11,569 bases of DNA, taken from positions 1-11,569 of the forward strand of contig WFRG01000019.1 in the NCBI GenBank assembly GCA_015486705.1, given 5' to 3'. This document shows, one piece after another, positions 1 to 6,030 of the stretch. Source of the DNA: Hippea sp. Lineage in GTDB: Bacteria > Campylobacterota_A > Desulfurellia > Desulfurellales > Hippeaceae. Within the stretch, counting starts at the first letter, position 1; the number at the start of each line of letters is the position of its first letter. The notes under the pieces were generated by a model, which had not been told where the DNA came from, did no database searches, and saw only the letters and a list, made by a program, of their open reading frames with translations. A program made the translations under genes and the position numbers.

Positions 1-161
1 CTCTCTAAAGTATTGAAGTTCTGCAGGTATGTTTGATATTCCAATTTTTGCGCTTGAGCCATTATGAGGGGTTGGCTATCGGCTTTTACAAGTTTATCTA
101 TCATACCTTGAAGGTCCATCCCACTGCCGAGACCCAAAACGGTAAAACTACCTAAATCCAT
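1..161 (-). CDS. fliD: FliD, flagellar filament cap (hook-associated protein 2), 5' part only
   Basis: The first 53 codons of a gene that leaves the window at base 1. The visible peptide has the FliD/HAP2 N-terminal signature: GLGSGMDL at residues 9-16 followed by MIDKLVKADSQPL and a helical, Gln-rich stretch (about residues 34-52). This matches the D0 coiled-coil start of FliD proteins (family pattern GLGSGLD...LV.AE..PL). FliD forms the cap at the growing filament tip and helps flagellin subunits fold after export. The ATG at 159-161 is preceded by a strong Shine-Dalgarno AAGGAGG (167-173) with a 5-base spacer. The gene lies 46 bases after flhB and has its own sigma-28-like promoter at 184-210, as expected for a late flagellar gene. 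Too short to appear as a complete reading frame here. The identification rests on the N-terminal motif only, but that motif is distinctive. Confidence 0.88.
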   Translation of the reverse strand, partial: MDLGSFTVLGLGSGMDLQGMIDKLVKADSQPLIMAQAQKLEYQTYLQNFNTLE

Positions 162-166
162 AACCC

Positions 167-173
167 CCTCCTT
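167..173 (-). promoter_or_regulatory. Strong ribosome binding site of fliD
   Basis: AAGGAGG on the minus strand, 5 bases before the fliD ATG. It is the strongest site in the flagellar part of the window, whereas the overlapping fliN, fliO and fliR starts have little or none. It fixes the fliD start and suggests independent, efficient translation. Confidence 0.85.
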
Positions 174-183
174 TCATATCTAT

Positions 184-210
184 AAATCGGATTAAAAAAA
201 ACAAACTTTA
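184..210 (-). promoter_or_regulatory. Candidate sigma-28 (FliA) promoter of fliD
   Basis: The minus strand reads TAAA (207-210), 15 bases, then TCCGATTT (184-191). The bacterial sigma-28 consensus is TAAA-N15-GCCGATAA. The -35 box continues as TAAAGTTT, the full extended -35 known from enteric FliA promoters. The -10 box keeps the core CCGAT but differs at the first and last two bases. The -35 box overlaps the flhB stop codon, and transcription would begin near base 177, just ahead of the fliD ribosome binding site. fliD is a classic FliA-dependent gene, so context supports the call. Not tested experimentally. Confidence 0.65.
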
Positions 211-1269
211 ACCTGCTGATTGATTCTTAAGTCTATAAACGTAAGCCAAAATTTCAGCAACAGCTTTATACAATTCTTCCGGAATTTCTCTGTCTAACTG
301 AACTTTTTTATAAAGTTGTTGAGCTAACTCAGGTTTTTCAACTATAGGAACACCATTCTCTTTTGCTATTTCTTTTATTTTTTGGGCAATTAGATTAATC
401 CCTTTAGCAACAACTTTAGGGGCATTCATACTTGAAGTGTCGTATTTTAACGCAACTGCGTAATGTGTTGGATTGGTGATTACAACATCGGCTTTTTTAA
501 CTTCTTCCATCATTCTACGGCGTGCCATTTCCATCTGCATACTTCTAATCTTTTGCTTAACTTTAGGGTCACCTTCCATCTGCTTATATTCGTCCTTAAC
601 CTCTTGTTTGGTCATCCTAATACTTTTCTCAAAAGTGAACTTCTGAAACAGATAATCCAATATCGCTACAAAAACGATAAAAATCAGCATATAAACTACA
701 ATCAAAAATGTATCCTTCAACAAAGCTAAAAACACCACATTCTCTGGTTGTTGAGTCAAGGTTTGCCATTTATTAACATGACTTTTAACAAAAACCAAAA
801 GTATATATGCCATAACAAATGCCTTTAGAAATGATTTAACAAGCTCTCCGAACGATTTTAAAGAAAACATATTTTTCAAACCATTAACGGGGTTAATCTT
901 GTCAAATTTCAGCTCCAATACTTTTGGTGTAATCATAAACCCTACCTGAACAACATTAATTAGAAAAGCAGCAACAAATATTACCAAAAAAAACGGAAGT
1001 AAAATAGAAAAAATATCTTCACTTACAGACCTGAATAAAAAATTAGCGGAATCTAAATTAAGATGAAAACTCCCCGCAAGTTCAATAAAGTGGACAAAGC
1101 TTTCCTTTAATTTTTCACCCAAGTTTAAAGCTGTGAAATAGAAAAATATAACGCTAACAAGAAGCAAAAAAGCTGTATTCAGCTCTATTGATTTAGCTAC
1201 CCTGCCCTCTTCTCTTGCTTCCTGTCTACGTTTCGGGGTCGCCGGTTCGGTCTTATCCTCATCTGGCAT
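208..1269 (-). CDS. flhB: FlhB, flagellar type III export gate switch protein
   Basis: 353 residues, the usual FlhB length. FlhB sits in the inner membrane at the base of the flagellar motor. Its cytoplasmic domain changes export from rod/hook to filament substrates after self-cleavage. The N-terminus has the family pattern KTEPATPKRRQEAREEGRVAKS (residues 6-27, split by few changes). Four hydrophobic segments lie near residues 32-49, 88-110, 145-162 and 182-205. The linker carries EGDPKVKQKIR at about 232-242. The autocleavage motif NPTH is intact at 266-269 (cut between Asn and Pro), followed by YAVALKYD. The C-terminal domain is complete, ending near 353. It starts one base after the fliR stop, so translation is probably coupled. 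In many genomes flhA follows flhB; here fliD does. No sign of damage. Identification is secure. Confidence 0.97.
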   Translation of the reverse strand: MPDEDKTEPATPKRRQEAREEGRVAKSIELNTAFLLLVSVIFFYFTALNLGEKLKESFVHFIELAGSFHLNLDSANFLFRSVSEDIFSILLPFFLVIFVAAFLINVVQVGFMITPKVLELKFDKINPVNGLKNMFSLKSFGELVKSFLKAFVMAYILLVFVKSHVNKWQTLTQQPENVVFLALLKDTFLIVVYMLIFIVFVAILDYLFQKFTFEKSIRMTKQEVKDEYKQMEGDPKVKQKIRSMQMEMARRRMMEEVKKADVVITNPTHYAVALKYDTSSMNAPKVVAKGINLIAQKIKEIAKENGVPIVEKPELAQQLYKKVQLDREIPEELYKAVAEILAYVYRLKNQSAG

Positions 1270-1270
1270 A

Positions 1271-2059
1271 TCAACCCACCTTTATTATTGCAAACAAATA
1301 TTTATATGCTTCGTTGTAGTAATGAATTAAAGCATTTGACATAAATATAAACGAAGAACCCAAAACAATAAAACCTATAGCAATGCTTAAAGGAAAAGCA
1401 ACAATCATTATATTCATCTGAGGCATTGTTCTCGCTATTAAACCAAAAACAACTTGGGTGATAAACAAAGCCAATATAGCAGGAGCTAAAACACTAAAAG
1501 CCACGGTAAAAAGCATAGATACTAAACGGTTAAATATATCAAAAATACTTTGATTTATAACAAAGGCGCCGACAGGTAAAATTTTAAAACTATAGGCTAT
1601 TGCTTTTATAAACATGTAATGCCCATCTACAGCCAAAAAAACAAGAATGGCGAAAATACTTTCAAATTCACTAAGAACAGATATCTGTATATTCTCCTGT
1701 GGGCTAAGCACGTTTGCTATTGCAAAACCCATGTTAAATCCCACAAGTTGCGCACCCAACTCTACACCATTCCACACAAAATGCACAGTCAATGCCAAAA
1801 GTATTGCAAAAACCAATTCCCTAAGTACAACAGAAAAAAGCATAATCGAATTCAGCGCTTCAATATGTATATACTGCTTTACAACGCTAAACAAAGCTAA
1901 AGAAAATACAAAAGAGAAACCTGCCTTCACCTGTGGTGGAATAGAAGCTGAAGAAAACACAGGCGCAAATACAATCACAGAAGAAACTCTTAAAAGCACA
2001 AACAAAAATATAAGAAAATCACCATAAAAATGAGAACTGTAAACGAGTAATTCATTCAT
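1271..2059 (-). CDS. fliR: FliR, flagellar export gate membrane protein
   Basis: 262 residues, typical of FliR. With FliP and FliQ it forms the helical export gate through which rod, hook and filament subunits leave the cytoplasm. The sequence is hydrophobic throughout, with several membrane segments. The family pattern of RVSSVIVFAPVFSSASIPPQVKAG (about residues 24-47, seen as RVSS...FAPVF...IPPQVKAG) and GAQLVGFNMGFAIANVLSP (about 102-120) is clear, and ARTMPQMNIMIVAFPL occurs near 209-224. The ATG overlaps the fliQ stop in an ATGA junction. No useful ribosome binding site is seen before it, so it probably depends on ribosomes finishing fliQ. It ends one base before flhB starts. The P-Q-R-flhB order matches the standard flagellar arrangement. 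Confidence 0.96.
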   Translation of the reverse strand: MNELLVYSSHFYGDFLIFLFVLLRVSSVIVFAPVFSSASIPPQVKAGFSFVFSLALFSVVKQYIHIEALNSIMLFSVVLRELVFAILLALTVHFVWNGVELGAQLVGFNMGFAIANVLSPQENIQISVLSEFESIFAILVFLAVDGHYMFIKAIAYSFKILPVGAFVINQSIFDIFNRLVSMLFTVAFSVLAPAILALFITQVVFGLIARTMPQMNIMIVAFPLSIAIGFIVLGSSFIFMSNALIHYYNEAYKYLFAIIKVG

Positions 2060-2325
2060 TTAATCAGAATTGGGATATTCGAATACAACTGAACAACATA
2101 ATTTACCATCAATTTGGTCATCCAAGGAGCAAGAAAAATCAAGGCCACCGCTGTTGCTATAATCTTAGGAATAAACGTTAGAGTCATCTCTTGTATTTGA
2201 GTAACTGCTTGAAAAATACTGACAACCAAGCCCGCTATGAGGCTTACGATTAACAAAGGCATAGACAAAAGCATGGTTATCTTCATAGCTTCTTTTCCTA
2301 TTGAAACAACGGTCGTCACATCCAT
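2056..2325 (-). CDS. fliQ: FliQ, flagellar export gate membrane protein
   Basis: 89 residues, the standard FliQ size. It has two long hydrophobic helices (about residues 16-38 and 54-74) that form a hairpin around the FliP-FliR core of the export gate. The conserved junction GLVVSIFQAVTQIQEMTLTF (residues 32-51, followed by IPKI) is close to the family consensus and makes the call firm. The start is 3 bases after the fliP stop and is preceded by GAGG at 2333-2336 with a spacer of about 7 bases. Its stop overlaps the fliR start by 4 bases. Nothing unusual was seen. Confidence 0.96.
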   Translation of the reverse strand: MDVTTVVSIGKEAMKITMLLSMPLLIVSLIAGLVVSIFQAVTQIQEMTLTFIPKIIATAVALIFLAPWMTKLMVNYVVQLYSNIPILIK

Positions 2326-2328
2326 ACG

Positions 2329-3078
2329 CTACCTCGCAAAACTCTTAAATAGTGATAGAACAACTAAGTTCCAACCATCGGCAAGTACAAATATTAAAAG
2401 CTTGAATGGCAAAGAAATCATTATCGGCGGTAACATCATCATACCCATACTCATAAGAATACTAGATACAATCATATCTATAATCAAAAACGGTATGTAG
2501 ATTATAAAACCTATTTCAAAAGCTGTTTTTAGTTCGCTTATTATAAACGCAGGAATTACTATGCCCATTGATAAATCTTGTGAATTTTTAGGGTTTTTCA
2601 AATGCGCAATTCTCAAGAATAAAGCTAAATCTTTCTGGCGAGTCTGTTTTAACATAAATTTTTTTAACGGCTTTGTAGCTCTATAGTATGCATCTTCAAG
2701 TCCAATTTCGTTTTTTTCAAGTGGCACATAGGAGTTGTAATATATTGTCTTTATCTGTGGCGTCATGATAAAAATAGTTAAAAATAGGGCAATGCCTATT
2801 AGTATTTGATTGGGTGGCATCTGTTGTGTTCCTAAAGCTTGCCTCAATATGGCAAGAACGATAATTATCCTAGTAAACGAAGTCATCATAATGAGAATAG
2901 AAGGAGCCAAAGCAAGAACCGTTAAAATAACCAAAAGTTTTATAGATTCCGCTACTGTTGTTGGATTGTTTGTAGCGGGAAGTGTAATATTTAACGATGG
3001 TGTCACCACATCTGCGCTAAAAGCAGAAACAGGGATTAAGAGTAACAAAAATAACAAACTAATCTTCTTTATCATCAT
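2329..3078 (-). CDS. fliP: FliP, flagellar export gate membrane protein
   Basis: 249 residues, with a cleavable signal peptide at the N-terminus (basic MMIKK, hydrophobic run, then AFSA at about 19-22), as is usual for FliP. The mature protein builds the pentameric core of the export gate. Conserved segments are MMTSFTRIIIVLAILRQALG (64-83), MPPNQ (87-91), IPAFIISELKTAFEIGF (175-191), MGMMMLPP (211-218) and LADGW (232-236). The gene starts inside fliO, overlapping it by 20 bases. Two adjacent ATG codons are possible starts (3078 and 3075). GAAGGA a few bases upstream fits the first slightly better, and the choice changes the product by one residue. It ends 3 bases before fliQ. Confidence 0.97.
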   Translation of the reverse strand: MMIKKISLLFLLLLIPVSAFSADVVTPSLNITLPATNNPTTVAESIKLLVILTVLALAPSILIMMTSFTRIIIVLAILRQALGTQQMPPNQILIGIALFLTIFIMTPQIKTIYYNSYVPLEKNEIGLEDAYYRATKPLKKFMLKQTRQKDLALFLRIAHLKNPKNSQDLSMGIVIPAFIISELKTAFEIGFIIYIPFLIIDMIVSSILMSMGMMMLPPIMISLPFKLLIFVLADGWNLVVLSLFKSFAR

Positions 3079-3376
3079 TGAATTCCTTCAATATTGTTAC
3101 ATTTTCACCTACACCAACAAGCATCTCTTTATTGTCTAATTCCACTATTGCTAAATAGTGTCTGTTATCCAAGTAAAGTTTACTCTTAAGTTTAATCCTC
3201 GCACTACTGTATTTACCCATACTATTTATCTTTCTTAAAACAAAGAAGAAAACAACTATCAACCCTAAAACTAAAATTAAACTGCCAAAAGCCTTCAGTG
3301 TATAACTCCAATAGCCTACCTCACCTGCGTAACTATAGTCTGGCAGAAATAAGAAAAGTAGAAGAAAAAAAATCAT
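3059..3376 (-). CDS. fliO: FliO, flagellar export gate assembly factor
   Basis: 105 residues, short and weakly conserved like most FliO proteins. FliO is a bitopic membrane protein that stabilises FliP and helps it form the export gate. The N-terminus looks like a signal peptide (residues 1-17, ending YSYA). It is followed by a short periplasmic stretch, one membrane helix (about 29-47) and a cytoplasmic domain with KSKLYLDNRHYLAIVELDNK (64-83) and EMLVGVGENVTIL (84-96). The latter resembles the FliO pattern of a basic start, a beta strand and LLGV...I..L. Position between fliN and fliP supports the name. The start overlaps the fliN stop by 4 bases with little ribosome binding site, so coupling is likely. 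The 20-base overlap with fliP is longer than elsewhere in the operon. Confidence 0.88.
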   Translation of the reverse strand: MIFFLLLFLFLPDYSYAGEVGYWSYTLKAFGSLILVLGLIVVFFFVLRKINSMGKYSSARIKLKSKLYLDNRHYLAIVELDNKEMLVGVGENVTILKEFNDDKED

Positions 3377-3657
3377 TTTACATTAAGTTCCATAAGGTCA
3401 TCTTTTGTAAAGATTGTGGTTATACGTATGGCAAATTTATTATCTATAACAATTACCTCACCTGTTCCTAATGGTTTATCCTCCAAATTGATATTTATAT
3501 ACTCACCTGCCATCTTGTTGGTTTCTACAATATCACCCTCTTTCCATTTAAGAAGGTCTCTAACTGTAACTTTTGACGATGCCAAATCAAAAACCATTTT
3601 TAAAGGAATGTCAAAGTATTTTCCAAATTCATCCTTTATGGTTTTACTGCTACTCAT
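3373..3657 (-). CDS. fliN: FliN, flagellar motor switch C-ring protein
   Basis: 94 residues consisting almost entirely of one SpoA (FliMN_C) domain. The family pattern is visible: FDIPLKMVFDLASSKVTVRDLL (15-36 in outline, IPL...VTVRDLL), GDIVETNKMAGE (41-52), PLGTGEVIVIDNKFAIRIT (62-80). FliN builds the lower C-ring and helps dock the export ATPase complex at the motor base. It is at the short end of the family because the usual acidic, variable N-terminal extension is nearly absent. No FliM-type CheC-like middle domain or CheY-binding N-terminus is present, so this is FliN and not FliM. It overlaps fliL and fliO by 4 bases each. In the common gene order fliM stands between fliL and fliN, and here it is missing. 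Confidence 0.92.
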   Translation of the reverse strand: MSSSKTIKDEFGKYFDIPLKMVFDLASSKVTVRDLLKWKEGDIVETNKMAGEYININLEDKPLGTGEVIVIDNKFAIRITTIFTKDDLMELNVK

Positions 3658-4232
3658 TGTATTATGAAATCCAAAAAATATATTTTCCTAACCAAGTTCC
3701 TTTGCAATGCTTGGTTAATAGCAGTCATTAGTTCATTTTTTAGTTCTTCTTTACCAGATACAGAAAGTAAATCATCTGATGTTTTTGAAGAAAGCACAGT
3801 TATTATTGTGTCTCTAATGATAGCATCTTGCAAAGATATACCCTCTTTTTCACCCTCTTTCTTTTCTTTTTTAGCGGCAGACGGAATTTCAAGCAATATA
3901 AGTTTAACTTTCAAATATCTATCACCACCTACATCAGCCAAATTAACTATTAGGGGCCCTACAACTACAGGAGTCAAATGAGATTCATTAACAGGGGCAT
4001 AAGATGGCGTAGGTTCCGGTGGAGGAGCTGACTCCTGTTGCGCTGCCTGTTGTTCGGTATTTTCCTTTTTTTTAGCTGGTTTTTTCTTACCACCCAAAAC
4101 AAACATCTTTACTGCCACGCCAGCCACAACCAAAACAAGTACCACAACAATTATTATTAGAAGTTTGCCTTTGCCCTTTTTCTTTCCACCTTCTTGAGCT
4201 CCAGCAGCAGCTTCTTCTTTTTCCTTTGCCAT
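3654..4232 (-). CDS. fliL: FliL, flagellar basal body-associated protein
   Basis: 192 residues. FliL is a single-span inner membrane protein around the stator that supports motor torque. Residues 1-23 are a Lys/Ala/Gly-rich cytoplasmic tail, and 24-46 are one membrane helix. Residues 47-88 are a low-complexity Lys, Gln, Pro-rich linker. The conserved periplasmic FliL domain runs from about 89 to 192, with VGPLIVNLAD, RYLKVKLILLEI, a helix with RDTIITVLSSKTSDDL (140-155), GKEELKNELMTAINQAL (160-176) and the terminal YFLDFIIQ. An extra Lys/Glu-rich stretch (about 119-130) interrupts the domain. The ATG has AAGGAG (4239-4244) 6 bases upstream. Its first third is visibly richer in G+C than its neighbours because of Ala, Gly and Pro codons, which probably reflects composition and not transfer. 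It is the first gene of the flagellar block. Confidence 0.94.
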   Translation of the reverse strand: MAKEKEEAAAGAQEGGKKKGKGKLLIIIVVVLVLVVAGVAVKMFVLGGKKKPAKKKENTEQQAAQQESAPPPEPTPSYAPVNESHLTPVVVGPLIVNLADVGGDRYLKVKLILLEIPSAAKKEKKEGEKEGISLQDAIIRDTIITVLSSKTSDDLLSVSGKEELKNELMTAINQALQRNLVRKIYFLDFIIQ

Positions 4233-4242
4233 AACAAACTCC

Positions 4243-4273
4243 TTAGTTTTTTATTTAACTATCATAAAACTAA
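4243..4273 (-). repeat. Inverted repeat in the gpsA-fliL gap
   Basis: TTAGTTTT (4243-4250) and AAAACTAA (4266-4273) are perfect 8-base inverted repeats with a 15-base loop. The stem lies in the 42-base gap between gpsA and fliL, and its fliL-side arm overlaps the first bases of the fliL ribosome binding site (4239-4244). With only one G:C pair per arm the hairpin would be weak, especially in a thermophile. It is not a convincing terminator, since no U run follows the stem. It could be a mild RNA structure or chance in AT-rich DNA. Confidence 0.3.
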
Positions 4274-4274
4274 T

Positions 4275-5285
4275 TTAAAGTAAATAACTTTCATCCTTTA
4301 AAGGTCTGTTCATTAATGAATCCAAAGCTTCCAAAGGAGATTTCCTATTGTAAATCACATTATATACCTCTTTTGTTATCGGCAAATCAATATTATTCTT
4401 TAAGGAATATTTATAAACCGCCTTTGTTGTATTGACACCTTCAGGAACCATATTTATTTCCGATAAAATATCATCAATGCGTCTTCCTCTCGCAATTTCC
4501 AAACCAACAGTCCTATTTCTACTTAAATCCCCTGTACATGTTAAAACAAGGTCACCAATACCAGAAAGCCCCATAAATGTTTCCTTTTGGGCGCCGAACA
4601 ACAAACCAAGCCTCATTGTTTCACTTAATCCTCTTGTTATTAGACTTGCCCTTGCATTCAGACCCAAATTAAGCCCATCACTTATACCCGAGGCTATTGC
4701 CATAACATTTTTCATAGCCCCGCATAGTTCAACACCCTTAATATCACTCGATGTGTAAACCCTAAACCTACTCGTTGAAAAAACAGCTTGCAAAAATCTC
4801 GCTGTTTCTTGGCTAATAGAAGCTAAAACAGTAGCCGTTGGTAAACCTTTGGCAACCTCCAATGCAAAATTGGGACCACTTAAAGCAGCGATTCTGAACT
4901 TTTCAATATTTAAAATATCCTTTATAATTTCTGTTGATGTAGAAAAAGTCTCAATCTCTATACCCTTAGACAAAGACACTATATAAGAGTCCACATTAGA
5001 TTTTATAGAACTCAATATTTTCCTCAAAAAAGCAACAGGTATGGCTATTGCAATAACGTTTTTCTTATACACAGCCTTTTCCAAATCGTTTTCTAACTCT
5101 ATAGAGTCGATAATTTTTACCCCTTTTAAATACAGCTCATTTTCCCTTTTTTTCTCAATATTTTTAAGCAGTTTTTTACTTCTAACCCATAGAGTTACTT
5201 TATGACCTTTTTTTGCAAGCAGATTCGCTATCGCTGTTCCCCAGCTACCAGCTCCTAACACAGATATATCAAGCATTTCTTTCAT
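4275..5285 (-). CDS. gpsA: Glycerol-3-phosphate dehydrogenase [NAD(P)+]
   Basis: 336 residues, the normal GpsA length. This cytoplasmic enzyme reduces dihydroxyacetone phosphate to sn-glycerol 3-phosphate, the backbone for membrane phospholipids. The N-terminal Rossmann fold shows GAGSWGTAIA at 11-20. SKGIE (106-110), SGPNFALEVAKGLPT (136-150), GVELCGAMKNVMAIASG (184-200, with the catalytic Lys at 192) and SGIGDLVLTCTGDLSRNR (241-258) are all intact. The start at 5285 is favoured over the in-frame ATG at 5276 because AAAGG lies 6 bases before it. It overlaps the end of coaX by 17 bases. Its 3' end contains a perfect sigma-28 promoter consensus (4376-4402), where the codons for the conserved LPIT segment supply the -10 box. 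It is the last housekeeping gene before the flagellar block. Confidence 0.97.
   Translation of the reverse strand: MKEMLDISVLGAGSWGTAIANLLAKKGHKVTLWVRSKKLLKNIEKKRENELYLKGVKIIDSIELENDLEKAVYKKNVIAIAIPVAFLRKILSSIKSNVDSYIVSLSKGIEIETFSTSTEIIKDILNIEKFRIAALSGPNFALEVAKGLPTATVLASISQETARFLQAVFSTSRFRVYTSSDIKGVELCGAMKNVMAIASGISDGLNLGLNARASLITRGLSETMRLGLLFGAQKETFMGLSGIGDLVLTCTGDLSRNRTVGLEIARGRRIDDILSEINMVPEGVNTTKAVYKYSLKNNIDLPITKEVYNVIYNRKSPLEALDSLMNRPLKDESYLL
4376..4402 (-). promoter_or_regulatory. Perfect sigma-28 (FliA) promoter consensus inside gpsA, upstream of fliL
   Basis: The minus strand reads TAAA (4399-4402), exactly 15 bases, then GCCGATAA (4376-4383). All 12 specified bases and the spacing match the FliA consensus. 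Transcription would begin near base 4369, giving fliL a leader of about 137 bases that includes the last codons of gpsA. It points in the direction of the flagellar genes. The -10 bases also encode part of the conserved Leu-Pro-Ile-Thr of GpsA, so coding constraint could partly explain them, but the precisely spaced TAAA does not follow from that. Function is inferred from the match and position. Confidence 0.62.
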
Positions 5286-6030
5286 AAATTACCTTTAGAC
5301 CAAATAGTGTTAAATGTGGTCTATAGTGTTGAATTTCTGGCAAATGTCTATAAAACAAAGCGCTATCTCCACCTGTTATCACTACTGTACAATCATAATC
5401 CATATCTTTCTTTATGCGTTTTATCATTCCTTCAATGAGAGACAAATAACCATAAAACAGTCCTGATTGAATACTATGCATCGTCGTTTTTCCAATAACT
5501 TCCGGGGGCATCTGCAAAGGAACACGAGGCAACTTTGCAGTCTTTTCGGCTAAAGCATCGGCTGAAATATTTATCCCAGGGGCTATTGCACCCCCTATGT
5601 ATTCGCCTTTCTTATTTATAACATCAAATGTTATAGCTGTCCCAGAATCAATCACTATTAAAGCATCTTTAAACTCCTCGTAAGCTCCGACGGCATTGAC
5701 TATTCTATCTGCCCCAACTTCAGACGGATTCTTATACCTTATAGGCATACCTGTCTTTACACCAGGACCTACTTCTAAAGGTTTCGTATTAAACACCGTT
5801 TCTATAGCATTGATAACCTTCGGTGTAATTTGAGGTACAACAGAAGAAACAATCGCACCTTCCACTTTTGAACTATCAATGGAATAAAGATTAAATAAAT
5901 TATAAAGATTTATACAATACTCGTCTTGTGTGAGCTTTAAATTCGTGCTCAACCTGAAGTTTAAAAACCTATCATCCATAAAAACGCCTATAACTATATT
6001 GGTATTACCAATATCAAAGGCAATTAACAT
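5269..6030 (-). CDS. coaX: Type III pantothenate kinase
   Basis: 253 residues, typical of full-length CoaX. It phosphorylates pantothenate with ATP, the first step of coenzyme A synthesis, in the cytoplasm. It belongs to the ASKHA (acetate and sugar kinase/Hsc70/actin) fold. The N-terminal phosphate motif DIGNTN is at residues 6-11. GADR at 106-109 carries the likely catalytic Asp108. IDSGTA is at 127-132 and GGAIAPGI at 146-153. A late VITGGDS (about 217-223) matches the family's second phosphate region. Type III kinases are not inhibited by CoA and usually need a monovalent cation. The ATG overlaps the last base of the tyrS stop (TAATG), with only a weak upstream purine run, so reinitiation after tyrS is likely. 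It overlaps gpsA by 17 bases. No key residue is missing. Confidence 0.96.
   Translation of the reverse strand: MLIAFDIGNTNIVIGVFMDDRFLNFRLSTNLKLTQDEYCINLYNLFNLYSIDSSKVEGAIVSSVVPQITPKVINAIETVFNTKPLEVGPGVKTGMPIRYKNPSEVGADRIVNAVGAYEEFKDALIVIDSGTAITFDVINKKGEYIGGAIAPGINISADALAEKTAKLPRVPLQMPPEVIGKTTMHSIQSGLFYGYLSLIEGMIKRIKKDMDYDCTVVITGGDSALFYRHLPEIQHYRPHLTLFGLKVIYERNA

Noticed and set aside
74..100. GCCGATAG on the minus strand inside fliD, near a sigma-28 -10 box
   Set aside because: No TAAA at the right distance; it encodes the Ala-Asp-Ser of the FliD N-terminus.
2421..2447. A second exact GCCGATAA on the minus strand inside fliP
   Set aside because: No TAAA stands 15 bases upstream (the spot reads TGGG on the minus strand). 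The octamer comes from Pro-Pro-Ile-Met codons of the conserved FliP segment.
4261..4266. TATGAT on the minus strand before fliL, a possible sigma-70 -10 box
   Set aside because: No TTGACA-like hexamer lies 16-18 bases upstream. Such hexamers are common in AT-rich DNA.
4233..4274. Intrinsic terminator after gpsA
   Set aside because: The only inverted repeat is AT-rich and is not followed by a U run in the direction of transcription.
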